Part shown: piece by piece, positions 33,319 through 46,100 of the stretch | Layout of the letters: every line of letters begins with the position of its first letter | Position numbering within the stretch: position 1 is the stretch's first letter | Assembly (NCBI GenBank): GCA_905178155.1 | Contig: CAJINV010000005.1 | Span: forward strand, 1,800,054 to 1,864,053 | Length of the DNA: 64,000 bases | Direction of reading: 5' to 3' | Source: Amoebophrya sp. A120 | Taxonomy: Eukaryota; Sar; Dinophyceae; Syndiniales; Amoebophryaceae | Translations under genes and position numbers: made by a program | The notes under the pieces: model-generated | What the model saw: the letters and a program-made list of their open reading frames with translations, nothing else | Database searches by the model: none | Told to the model about the DNA's origin: nothing

Positions 33319-34138
33319 GCGAGAAGGAACCTGCGATCAAAAACGGAAGATCAAGGAATCTAGCAAGAGGACATGAAGAAAACAAGCGAAAGCCAAAAAG
33401 TCAAAAAGTTGTGATACATGCTTGATAGAAGAGGCGCGTAAACGAAAGTAAGCAGTGTAATTCGGCGGAAGCACAAATAAAATCACAAACGACACAACGA
33501 CAACACAAATATTTGTACACATACAGAGCAATTATGCGGTACTTTTTTACACACGAAAACAACTACGGTTGTGTTTCAGAGAATCGACAATTTCCACGAT
33601 TCTAGCAAGTGTTGTGTTGACAACCAAAACGAATACGAAATGATTTGTTTCATTAAACCAGAAATAATTTCTTTGTTTCATTCAGTGATTTGTTTGTTGA
33701 CAACCAAAACGAAGACGTATCATTCTCAGAAATGATTTGTTTCATTAAGGTCGCGGTCACCGTCGCGCTATGATATATGATAATTTTCGCGAAAACAAAA
33801 TGCACGAACAGTCTTCGGACGCTTTCAGTTGAACACGCTCTTCAGGGCTCTTGCTCTTCGAGGCTGCAGGTGGGTCCGGGTCAGCGCCTTTTTCATGACT
33901 TTTTGGAGGCAGGAAAAATCGATCCAGTGCCTGTTTGGTGATCATCAGTTCTAGAAAAGCCAAGCTTGCGCTTGCTGTCGGGAGCAGTGAAGTAGCTACC
34001 GAGAGTTGCACGCCTTTCTTGGAATTTTGATTTCGATTGGATTCTCGCGAGCTGATTTCTTAATCCGAGTACGTCTGCGGACGACGGTAGAAAAACCTTT
34101 TGCTGTCTAGCTGCGATAGGCCCGAAAGCAGAAAAAAA
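33319..34138. repeat. Intergenic stretch with a diverged direct repeat
   Basis: This lies between the HECT start and the stop of the giant gene. TGTTGACAACCAAAACGAA followed by AAATGATTTGTTTCATTAA occurs at 33615-33656 and again, with a 12-bp spacer insertion, at 33695-33748. It should contain the promoter of the HECT gene and the 3' flank of the giant gene, but no element is identifiable. Confidence 0.55.
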
Positions 34139-37100
34139 TCACGCACACAGCATCCTCAGCAGCTCCAAACTGTGGCCCAGCGTGAGTGCTTCCGGGAAGT
34201 GATCACGAAACACCAAGTCCTGTTCCAAGTCCGTGTCTGCGTATTCCAGAAAGACCTTCAGACTCTCCCCAGCATCGTACTTCGTTTCCGGGTCCGACAG
34301 CGGTCCGCACAACAAATCCCTTAATACTCCCTGGTACCGATCGCGCAAAACTTGCTTCAACGTTTGCCGGGAGGTTGAGGACGATCCGCCGGCGCTTCCG
34401 CTCACGTCAGGAGCGTCACTTCTGCCAACATCTCCATCGTCTAAGAAACTACCGGAACTCATTCTCATCGGAGCACGTGGGGTCGCATTGGCCGCGTTCG
34501 GTGTGGCTTTCGGACTACCCATAGGAGACCTGGATGGCAGTAGGGAAGGAGCGAAAACGCGCGAACTGCTTGTCCGACTGGGCACGCCACGGGACGTCGC
34601 GCCAGAGCCGCTGGAAAGCGTCTTCTCGAGCCTGTCACCGGAAGCAGAAACACTCCCTCTGCGACCACCGCGAAACGGCGCATCAAGAATTGCAACGACT
34701 ACCTCCGGCACCGGCTGACGGTAGCGGTCGTGGACTTTCGGCAAGAACTTCAAAGACGCCCCTTCTCCGGTGCCGATCGTCTCGAGCGCTAAATACAACG
34801 CACCTAGATGGCGCAGCTGCACGTCGGAAAGAATCAGCATATGCTCCGCGTCTGCCCAAGTGGAAGACTGATCGAACTGCCCTGGCAGCGACTCCCGCAA
34901 ATATTCCCGCAGCGAGGTATCCGCCTCCGCCTTCGCGCCAGCCCCAAAGACGACCAAGGATTGAATCACCCGCTCCACCAACACGGTCAACTGCCGATGG
35001 CGTTCGCGGCAATTGCTGATGTCGTCCTCCAACCCTTTTTGCACCGTGAAGGGTAAGACGCCGGACTGTGGGACGACACGTTGGAGAACGCCGAGACTGC
35101 CACGGGCGCGAAGCTCGCCGCGGTAGAGAAATTGCCGGACCATGACTTGGATGCGAGAGATGTTTTTACGAAAAATGACACGGCGCTTGATGGCAGACTG
35201 AAACTCGAGCAGCAGCCTGTGGATGCCTATGCTTGAGCTTGCGGCTGTGCCGCTACTCTCACCTGATGCAGTTCTTTCTTTCGCGTCAGCTTCAGCACAC
35301 TCCTCCTCCTCTCCGAAGAACTCGTGCAATAGCGGTAGAAAATCGTTCACCCGATCGTAGTGAATCAACCGGCGCCGCACGTCGTCACACGGCGTCTCCA
35401 GATGCAGTTCCAGCACCGAGCGTGTGTCTATGATGCTGCTATCGCTGCTGTCGTTAGCCCCAAGACCACGTGTACCAACACCATTATCCCCCGCAACCAG
35501 CTCTTCGAGCAACTCGTTGTTGGTTCGACCGAAAAAGTCCAATAACCTCAGAACGCACAATCCGCTCGGGTCGACGGCGCGCTCTTGTGGTGGCTGCGAA
35601 GGGAGACCGAACACGATCGGGCTGTCCGGCCGTAATTTTTCCCCGTCGATGCTGACGACCTGATTTCCATCACTATCCGTGGCGAGGAACGGGTTTCGCT
35701 GACACTCGTGCAGGGTCTGTAGCCAGGGAAGCCCTTCGTTGAAAGCACGGAGAAACCGGGCTAACTTCAGCTTCCGGCCCGGAGTGATAGCGGCCGCGCG
35801 CATCGGCGTCCGATAGGCTTCCTCGCGAGAAATCAAATGTGATGTCGCCGCCGATGCAGGCTTCTCATTTTTCCGGGAAGACGATGAAGACGCAGCTTTG
35901 CTTCTACTACCCACAAAAATGGCCCCCGTGGCTTCCCCGAGAGGTGACTCGCCGTCTTCCTCCGACGAAACGCTATCCGTAGATCTCTTCGGTCCAGGAA
36001 GCGCCGCACGAGCTCTCGTTTTTTCACCGGAGTCATTCCTTCCGTCGTAATCAGAAAACAACACCTGTGTCCAATCTAAAATGTCCGCTGCGAATTTACA
36101 AAGATGCAGCCTCGACTCCAACCGCAAGAAGCGCATCAGAAAATCACACTTCTCAGTGAGGAAATTGGGCGACGCCGCTGGAATTATCTGCGCCAAAAAC
36201 CTCTCCAGCGAAATCGGCTCACGAAGTGTGAGAAGCAGCGGCAAAGTGGTGCTAAAATCGTTCGAAGTCGAACTCGAAGCTGCGGAGCGTGACGGCGGAT
36301 TAAAGCTCTGCGAAGCTACTTCTTTTTCTCCCCCCGAGACCAGCCTCCCAACTATCCCATCCCCAAACGCCTGTCGTATTGCCGTCTCAAATATCACTGC
36401 GCCCTCCCCTGTTTCTTCCCCACCAAAAGCAATCCTCCGCGCTCTCTCAGCCTCCTCCGCCCAACATACCCGCATCTCCAACGCCACCCTCGCAACACTC
36501 TCCTCGAACCGCAGCATCGACTGCATGTCAGGAAAGCTCCCTCGCGACTGTGCAATCACCGGGTCCAATTTCAACAGCAGAACGTGCAAAAAAAGAGAAA
36601 AGTCTTGGTCCGATAACGCAGAGTGCAGTTTCGCGCTCAACTCCGTTCTGCACGCTTCCCAACTATGAGCAATGTGATTTAAAAGTTGTTTCTCCCCAAC
36701 CTTCTTTTGCCCTTGCCCTTGCCCGCCACCACCTCTCACCAACATCCGCACATACTGCTCGTTTCCAAACACCTCAGAATGCAGCAACAAACATACGTGC
36801 AACAGCAGCCGATGCAGATTTATCGCCGCCGCATCCACTGCCCGCGAGCCGGACCTCGCGCGGAAGGTGAAAAACCGCTGCTGTACGACCTCGGAAGCGG
36901 GACTCACACGAGGATCGTGTACATCTAGGACGTACCCAGGCGTCTCTAGCATCGAGGTCATCTCGTTCGGTCTCCCCAAGCGCGTCTGCTGCCCAGTAAC
37001 CGCGTGGTCTAGCCCCCCGATAGTTTCTCCGCACTGGGAACACTTCGACTTCTGCATCGGCATGCCGCAATTCCCGACCGTGTACAAATGCCCATTCGGG

Positions 37101-40100
37101 CAGCGGTACCAAGTGACCTGCTCTTGCATACCGCGAATCACCATCGCCATTTCGCTTCCCGGAAAGCCGGGGAGGAAGGAAGTTTTGCAGGTTTCCGGCT
37201 GGGTCAACAGTGTGTAGTAAAACGAATCCGGGTGTCGTACGATCACTTTCAAAAAATGGAAGGCGAAAGAGGCGAGCGAAATTTTTGCGGGGAACGTGGA
37301 AGGGAGATTCGGAAGAATGCTGGAACTTGAGTTTGAAGTTGCATTTATTGTTGAAGTTGTAGTTGGCTCCAGCAAAAACGCACTGCGGTGCACCTTGAAG
37401 TGCGGATTGCACACTCGATACAGCCAGAGGTAGAGCAGCTCTTTTGCAGGTCGCTGTTCTTGGGACGTATTTTCATTTGCATCGCGCCCGCTATTCGACA
37501 CGAACGCCACATTCGACGCTTCCACTTTTTCGTAGGCGAAATTTCGTTCCCGCTCACCAATCTTCCCTGCGGTGGTACTACATCGCTCGATGATGCGGAG
37601 CGCTTGTTTTACTACTTTATCTTCGAAGAGGCGGTGTCGTAAACGGTCATGCTCTTGTTCCTTGGCAGCGGGAAACAGACAGCCGGAGACTCTCGCGGAG
37701 AACACAAAGCTAGCGGAGACTTCGTCGAAGTTTATGGTTAGAAGCTGTCGGTCTTCCTCCTTCTGATCCTCTTCCGTGACTTTATTTCCTTTATTGCAGA
37801 ACCTCGTTTGCAGCTCTGAGTCGTTTCTCGCGGACAACCCCATTATCTCCCTGTACTTCTGCTGCTCGGATGTGTACCCTGCGACACTCCCGCCAATGTT
37901 CTTCGTAGTCCCAAAACTGTCGTTCTTTCGCTGCGCGTGCGCCCCCACTTCAGGCAAGACTACCTCTCCTGTAGGCCGCTCGTGAAGCATCAACGCCCCA
38001 AAATCTTTGTAGACCTCCTGCGTGAAGAGTTTCGATGCGTTCTCGAGGGAGTGAAGGTCGATATTATCGTAGCCGAAACTCGCAATCATTCCAGACGGCA
38101 TGCACGAAAACACCTCGCACATACCCTCAAACCCACCGAAGCGGTACAAGGCTTGGAGGAAAAAAAAGCGGACGTGTTCGGAGCTGCGGATGAGAGGGAA
38201 GACGAAGTTCGGTATCCGGATGTTTTCGTAAACAGTGGCAGCGAAAGTCTCGTGCGCAGTCGCTCCCGGAATGGTCCTGGCCGTTCTCTTTCCTTCCGCC
38301 GCATTTGACTCCGCGATCATTATGTTGTTCAGCGCTTTGTCAATTACGTCGTCCGCACCGCCGACCGCAGAATCCTCATTATTCTTTCCCCCGATACAAT
38401 TCGCCAGTCCATTTTTAACCGCCTGAAGCAAGTACTTCGCCAGCTGCGGCACGTATTTGCGCACCCAGAGTGCTGTTCGTATCGACGTTGCTGACGATGA
38501 TCCAGACCCACCTCCCCACAGCCGCGTGTTCATCAAACCAGCTTGCTCAGCAACGTCATCTCGGTGCGCAGTAAGCACGTGCTCCTTCAAGTCGTCGATC
38601 GCGTCCGGCAAAGAATTCCCATCTCTGTCTTGCAAAACATTCACCCATAACTCCCGATGCCTCGCTTTGTCAACAGCGGAACTTTCGTACTGCCCCATCC
38701 CGTGCGGGCCCAGACGCCAAGCTAAAAACCGCTGTGTGCGTTTTGGCAGCGGTGCAAGGTCTCGGTTGCCCGCCCACGAGGAGAGGAGAGTTCCGAATAA
38801 AGCGTCGGCTTCTTGTTTTCCGCTCATTTTTGCTGGCAGCTGTGCTTCTCCACTGCTGCTGAATGAGGTGAAAAACTCCGGTCCCGCATCGAGGAGCAGC
38901 GGACTCAGCAACCACCGGAGATGGTGCGTTTCACCTTGTTCTCCCCGCGTAGCTAACGCAACCATCGTGAGAAAGGACTCGGCCATTCGATCCTCCTCCT
39001 TCGCGGTTTTGTTGTTCGATCCACCGCTTCCAAAAATGTACCCTCGCATGTGTTTGGAAAACAATTCACAAGCCGTCGAAATCCATTGCGCACCTTGTTC
39101 ACAGTTGTTTTCAAGATCTGTGAGTACCAAGAAAAAGCGCGCAGCCGTCGCAATCCATAGGCCATTCTTGTCGTCGAAGTCGCGCAAGTCCTGGCCGAAA
39201 TTGACCAGCTTGTGCATCATGCCGTAGGTGGCCTTGTCTCTAGCACTTGCCGCCGATGATGTCGCCAGCATTTCGTCAATCCGCTCCTTTACAATCGCCG
39301 TCAGCGCATCGACTACTTTTTCGTAATCGAACCCTGCCGATGTCGTCTCGTCGAAGCTGAAGTAGGACAGCAACGCCAGCTTCTTCTGGATGGCAAACCG
39401 CTCGCTTGCGTACCTCCGGTGCACGTCCAAAGGCGACCGAGGTTCAGAAGATGAACTCGTCATCAAAGATTCCAGTGTGGTGCCGTCTTTGAACCCGTTC
39501 TTGATAGCTTCTTTGACGAGCCTAAATTGCGTCTCGTACGAGATGTTCGGGTACTGTGCCATTTTCTGGTGGACAAAGTCCTCCAAGTACGCATCAACGG
39601 TTGATGCCGAGCACAGCCATTGCGCAAGAGAGGCTCCACTCTTCCCGAAGTAGTTCGAAAGCCATACTTCATCTGCCTGCTCACCGTCGCCAGTCTCGTT
39701 TATACCTACAACGTCTCCTTCGTCATTTGATTCAGATTCGCCGCCCTGCGAGTCGGGGGTAGAGGCTGCCTGATCAACCCACTCGAACTCCGCGAGAAGA
39801 TTGGCGTCGTCGGAGTTCTTCACACCGCTTGCCGGTAGAAGCGCATCTCCGACGTCGTACCCGCCTCCCGTGTTCTTAGCACTTCTACCACGCTGCACAA
39901 GCTCCATGGCATGCTCCAGAACCGGCATTAGCTTGTGCGAAAACGGCACGCGGCACATGAAGGGCTGCAAACTCCCCGTGTTCACAACCTCCCGCACATC
40001 CGCCGCAAAACACGCTTCGAAACGAAACCGCGCGGCGAGAGAATCCAAATCCGAGAACCGTTTGCACAGCGCGATGAAGAACTCTGGTCTAACACCAGCA

Positions 40101-43100
40101 TTTGGATTTCCACTTTCGACGAGCCGCAGCGCAAAGTTCACGTCCAAAAACTGGCCCCAGTGGCTCAGGATCTGGAGCAGGTAACTCTCAATCACCACTT
40201 CCAATGACACTTTGAGACTTCCAGTCGATAATGCCCCCAACGCCCACGCAACGTGGGGAAGGAGAGCTTTCTGGGTCGTTGTGTTTGCTTCATGCTGTAT
40301 CCTCAACACCCGAAGCGTCAACTCGGTGAAAAATTCCTCCAAAAAGCCCCACCAGGAGAAAGTGCTTGATCTTCCGATTCCCTGACTGTGACCTAGCCGT
40401 TCATCGTATTCGTACAAGTTCAGCACGCTGCTCATGCTGCCCGTCGGATGTCGGATCAGCATCTGTTGGCTCTTTGCGCGCAGTATCCGTTTGAACAACT
40501 CTGGCCGCTTGCCGAAAATCTCCCACAGCGATTCCTCCACTGCAACCCGCAGAGGTATTTCGCCGAGTACGAAATTCGCATTTGGCCGGATGTCGTCGAC
40601 GAAGAGGTGGGTGCGCCAAGTGTCGTTGAAAATCACGTGATTCGTGCAGCTGTCCTCTCCTGGCTGCGCATGGATGACAAACACCACTCGCTTGTTTTCC
40701 GCGCAGCGTCCTTGGCCCAGTCGCCCTTCTGATTTTTCGACGTGGTTCTTCTGCGCATCCCCCCACGAGTGCACGACCAACCTTTTCGCGTGCTCGATCA
40801 CAACCCTTTCCGAAGATCGACCGTCACACTGCACGAACAAAAGATCTGTCTTGTCGTTCTCCGAACTCCAAAATCGCTCGCAAACCGCCACGAGCTGAAC
40901 CTGTGACGCGGTTTCCGAGAGTCGGACGCACTGAAAGCGGAGAAAGATTTGGGTTTGTGGTGTGTCTCCAGCGGAGCTCCTGAGGACATGTTCCAAAGGC
41001 ATCATGGGCGTGTGCGTGAAGACGGTTGAAAACCTCTCTCCTCCACCGCCTACTTCGGAGGTGGACGAAGAGAACAGCGAGGAGAAGTCGTTGCATTGTG
41101 AGAAAGCATCTTCGTTGTCGGGCAAAAGCTTTTGCAGGACGCGCGACCGCGACACCGCGAGCGGAAGTGCGAGTCGAAGCAGCTTCTTTTGCCACAGCGA
41201 ATCGAACATCGGATTCGGGTGTGGCGAAGGCAAAGGCGAAACAGGTGGCTCTAGAACAGGATAGAGTCGAGGACGATCACATTCCTCTTCCTGCTGCTCT
41301 CCACCACCTCCATCAACTTCAACATGTTCGCTCGCTACTAGCACCAGCAGGCTCGCAATTCCTTCGTCATCAATACCGACGAAGGGTGCCGACGCCGTTG
41401 ACCCCATCGTCATTCCCGCTCCAACTTCCGCAACAAACGCCCTCGCGCGCTCAAGCATCGCTGCATCCACCACATCTCGATAACCCAGTGATTGCTTCTC
41501 GAAACGATTTAAGAGCGGGAGATCCAGATTTTCGTACGCGTGAACCCGCTCGACGACTGTGACGATTCGGAAGCCATCCGCATGCACCGGACAGAGTTGC
41601 GACCGCGGGCCGATCGCAATACGGAGCATCTTGCTGATGGATGTTGCGGAAGCCTGAGTAGATAAACCGTGTTTCTTTTCATCATTTTTTCCTCCAACCG
41701 CAACGGCGCCAGCGACCTTGTTCCGTCTGACCACGAATCTTTGGTTCAATACATCGTAAAGCGACTCGTACACGGTATCCAAATTCCAAAGCACAACCGT
41801 CTTTCCCGTCGCCATCGCCTCTTTCACCCGGTTCACGTGCTGGATGAGGGACAATTCGTTTTTGTCTTCGGTGAACGGTGAGCCCATCAGAACTTCGGTC
41901 TGGTTTTTTTCTAAGAGCTTCTTCTCGAACAGAATCTCGAGCGCAGAGCCCTGCACGTCGGTGAGGAGCATGAGATGACGCGCGTCAGCGTCGCGCAGGT
42001 TAGATTCGATTAGCTGCAGTGTAGAGAAGGTTTCTCTTTGCGGGTCGGAAACGGAAGTTGCGCGTAATTTCGAGTCAAACGCCTCATACACAGATTGGAG
42101 CAACCCAGGACGCCCGTTGAAGTTCCGCTGAAGAGAAAACGAAACAATCGCCCAGCTCAAAAAATTGAAGCTATCCCGCTTTGCTGGAATCGAGAAAACG
42201 TCCGGATGGTGCTTGCGAATCCGCTTGATCTCGTTTTGTAAAAGCTGCTCGGATACCGGATCGGCACTCGAGTAAAAGTTCCCCTTCCCACCTCCGTCGC
42301 CGAAAGCTTTTTTTACCGCCGTTTCGTCGTACTTTGTGTTGCCCAAATGTGGGCTTGTTAAAGCAATGTTCGTCCCTGCCCCCACAGATCCTTTTAACTG
42401 CAGAAACAACCGCCGAATCAGCTTCAGCATCTGGTAGTAATCGCGCATGCCGACGAAATTCCGCCCTTCCTGCTCGGCGTAGATCTTGCTGTAGGCCTGC
42501 GAAATCGCTACTAACCAGGTGGATAATTCCGCGCTGCTTGACAGTGTGTTCGCGTTTGACGCCTCAAAACCAGCCGCATTCGACGCTGCCTCCGCCACAA
42601 TGCAACTCCCGGTTAACTCTACATCGTCCGCTTTCGGATCCGTCCGGTTCAACAGTATCGCGCGGTTCATTTTCGCCGCGTCCAGCGCCCAATTCGACAG
42701 GCCCACTATCGCGATCGGTGGCGAAACCAAAATCGCGTGCAGCACCTTCAACGGCAGATCTGGCGAGTGCTCCGCTAAGCCAATTTCATCCAGTAACAAG
42801 CACGTCATGGCCCTTTTCGATTTTCTGCTGTAGTTCACCGCGATTTTGAATTGTTGCAAAATGCCCGCAGCCGTCGAGAAGGGAGAGCACTGGTAGGGGA
42901 AGACGTAGATGGACGGAAATCTTCGCCAGTAAGCGGCAGAAGATTGCTCCCCGCGAAGGTTGGAAGTTAAGATCTGCAGAGTCAACGTTTTCGAGCTACC
43001 CGGCTTGCCGACGATGAAGATCGGGATCTTGTTGCAGATCGCGATGAAACTCACGTAGAGATTTTCAATCAAAGCTTCGTTCAACGCAATGCCGGACTCC

Positions 43101-46100
43101 AGCTCAAATTTCGAGGCTAATGACTTCGCAGTTTTCGCGATGACTTTCCCCATCATGTTCGGCGGAAAAAGCCACTTGTAACCCTTCTCGAAGTCGTTCC
43201 CCTCGCCGTCCTTATCCTTCGCTCTCGTGAGAGCAAGACCGAGCGTCAATCGCAGTTTCGTCAGCAACTCCGACCGTTTCCCGGAAGGCAGGCGGAAGTA
43301 GTAGACATGCGCAATGGCGAGGATCTCGTAGGTGCCGCCCCTGTTTGTTGCCTGTGTGCCGCTAGTCGGCCTCGCCCCCTTTTTTGCGGAAGCTGCAGCT
43401 CCTCCTGTAGCGCCCCCTGTCGCAGCGCCACCAACGCCCCCAACAGACCCTCCATACTTCCCAAACCACTTACAAAGTTTCAAGCATCGCGCCACGTCCC
43501 TCAGCGACACCACACTCACGTCCCCCTCCACTTCCCGCACGAATTTCTGCGCAACTTCCAACCAGCCGATCAGAACCTGATACGTCCCCTCACTCTGTCC
43601 CGGATACTCGCTCCGCACCATGGAAGTGATGAACTGTAGCTCACTGTGTTCCGACAAAGCGCCGAAATCGAATACAAACTGCTTCAAGCAGGTCGGGATC
43701 GGGTGGACTCGATAAACCAAATCCCGGGGAATCGGATCTACTTCGCCGGGTCGAGCATTGCCACTCCCTTTATTTCCTTTTCCGCTTCCCAACTCCATCC
43801 CAGCCGATCTCTGTAGCATCGCAGCATTCTCAGGGTATTTTCGATACGGATTGCAGGCAGCCAGAATCTGAATGCGGGGATCTATCGGCTGACCGTTCAT
43901 CGACCGGTGCATGATTATTTCCGCGATCAGGCCCATGTGCGCACAAGTGTTCATCTCATCAAAGAACAGATAGACGGACTTGAACTCCGTTTCGGTCGAA
44001 GATGTTGATGCAGGAGCGTCGGGATGGTTGGACCCTGTGCTCGGTCGTTCCTCGACAATCTCACTTTGCGCAGCACCAAGTTGTACTCGTAACCCCTTCA
44101 TCTCCCCTCCCGCCAGCAGCGCTTCCGCCCGCCGCACAGCCTTTACAATGTCACTTTCCGTAGTCCCGCCGTGCACGTCTTCGACGATCAAACCAACGCC
44201 CAACCACGCGCACAGATACCGCAGCATGTGCGTTTTCCCGCAGCCGCACTCACCGAGCAAAATCACGGGGATTTGGTTTCGCACTCGGAGGTAGATTGCT
44301 AAAAGCTTCAACACAACGTCGCCCGTAAGCACGAAATTCCGCAGGCGTAATGGAAGCTTTGTAGACTCAACAGAGATATTCGTAAGCGCTGCCAATATGC
44401 GGGTGAGAAGGCCCGTTTTGTTCGATGTCAGCTTCTGCAGGTCGTTTCCAACCGGAATGTCGGCTCTGTCAAGAACCTCGACGAGGGTCGGATGCATCCG
44501 TTTGCGCAGCTCCATCGAGTTGCTCGCGAGGAAAAAAACTTCTTGTTCTGTTGTCAGCAGCATTTCGTGGTTGGAGGACGACCATGGTAGAAGATCGCCT
44601 GTGGAAAAAAGCTCTTCCATCATCCGCTCCTCCTCATTAGCTCGTCCTTGGCCTTGCCGCTGCTGGTGGAGATTATACACAACACCTTGCGCAGACCCTC
44701 CTTCCGCGCACAACCGCACCGCAAAATTGGTCCTCGAGGCGGTTCTTCCCTGCCTCACTTCTTCTGCTGTTTTCCAGCCACTCGCTACTTCCAAATTCGC
44801 TTTCGTCGACAAATAGTCGACCCGGTTTGTAATGCTGCTAATGTCTCCCCCGCCCAAAAGCCAGTAGTACTGCAGCTGTTGCTGTTGTCCTGCCCCTCCT
44901 CCTCCTTGTTCAGGCGAGATACCTCTATCAGGCACGAGTGCCGGCGGAAAGTCACGCGAAGAGTAGACGTAACTCGGGTCCATCAAAGCTCCCATGCGGT
45001 ATACTGGTTTTAGTTCGTGATCGAACTGGCACCTTTCGTAAATCCATGTAGTCGCATCAACCGAAAACCGTAGCCAGGCTTTATCTGCTGCTGCGATATT
45101 AGCTGCGTCTGCATTTGCTTCTCGATCTCCAGCACCTTGCGGTTGCGCCGTCAGAGTCGGCTTTTTTCGTCTTGCAAACGCCACCTCTGCAGCCGTTCGA
45201 CACAAGAAGCCGATAACCTGCCCGCGGAGCTGCCTGTTCTCGGTATCTGTTTCGAGTAATCTGTGCCTAACTCGAAGTTTGGAGAAGGTTTGTGTTCCAG
45301 AGTGTGGGTTTTCGTGACTTGCAAGCCGGCAAAGACCGTCATAGAGCAGATGCACGAACGACCACAGGCTCCACAAACTGCCGTTAACATTCCAGGCACC
45401 ACAATCCGCTACTTGAGCTGCGCGGAGCAATAGGCCGAGACACTCTTCGCTGGTAAGTTGCAACGCCGTCGAAAACTCCGCATGTGCACTTGCAGTTGGT
45501 TCCACTTCCTCGATTCGCTTCAAATTCAATTTCAAAACCGCGGGCGTTACAAACGTATGTGGATGTGCGTCCTCCTGGTCCTCCGCAGACGTCTTATCAG
45601 CAGCCCGAAGTACCGGCATCAGCTTCTCGGAAAACTGGATAACTTCCCTCTTCCAGTCAGCCGGATAACCACCCAACATATCCTCGCGTATTTTCAAGCA
45701 AAAGCACACAATCTTCAACCGCAAAATGCAGTCGCGCCGCTCGTCGTTGCTCAAGCCCGGTTGCAAACCTGTTTTGGCGGCGCCCGCACTTCCACCAGAC
45801 GTTCGAAAAGACACAGGCGCGTGGTCGCCATCTGATCTTAAAGATGCTGGCACAGTGGAGGTCAAAGAGGTACTAGCAGCGGAAAGGGTCTCCGGAACAA
45901 CCGACGTCCAGTCGCAGTTAAACACATCTCCGGGGACGACGTCGCACCGGCCAATGGAATTTCTTAGAAAGGCGGACTTTTTCAACCACGCCTCGTTCGG
46001 TAGCTCGACGTAAATATCGAAAACGGTATTTTTCGGCCGCTCCCACAGCAAGTCGCGGACGCAGAGACGCTGCAAGACGATTAGGTGAAACAGCAAGTCT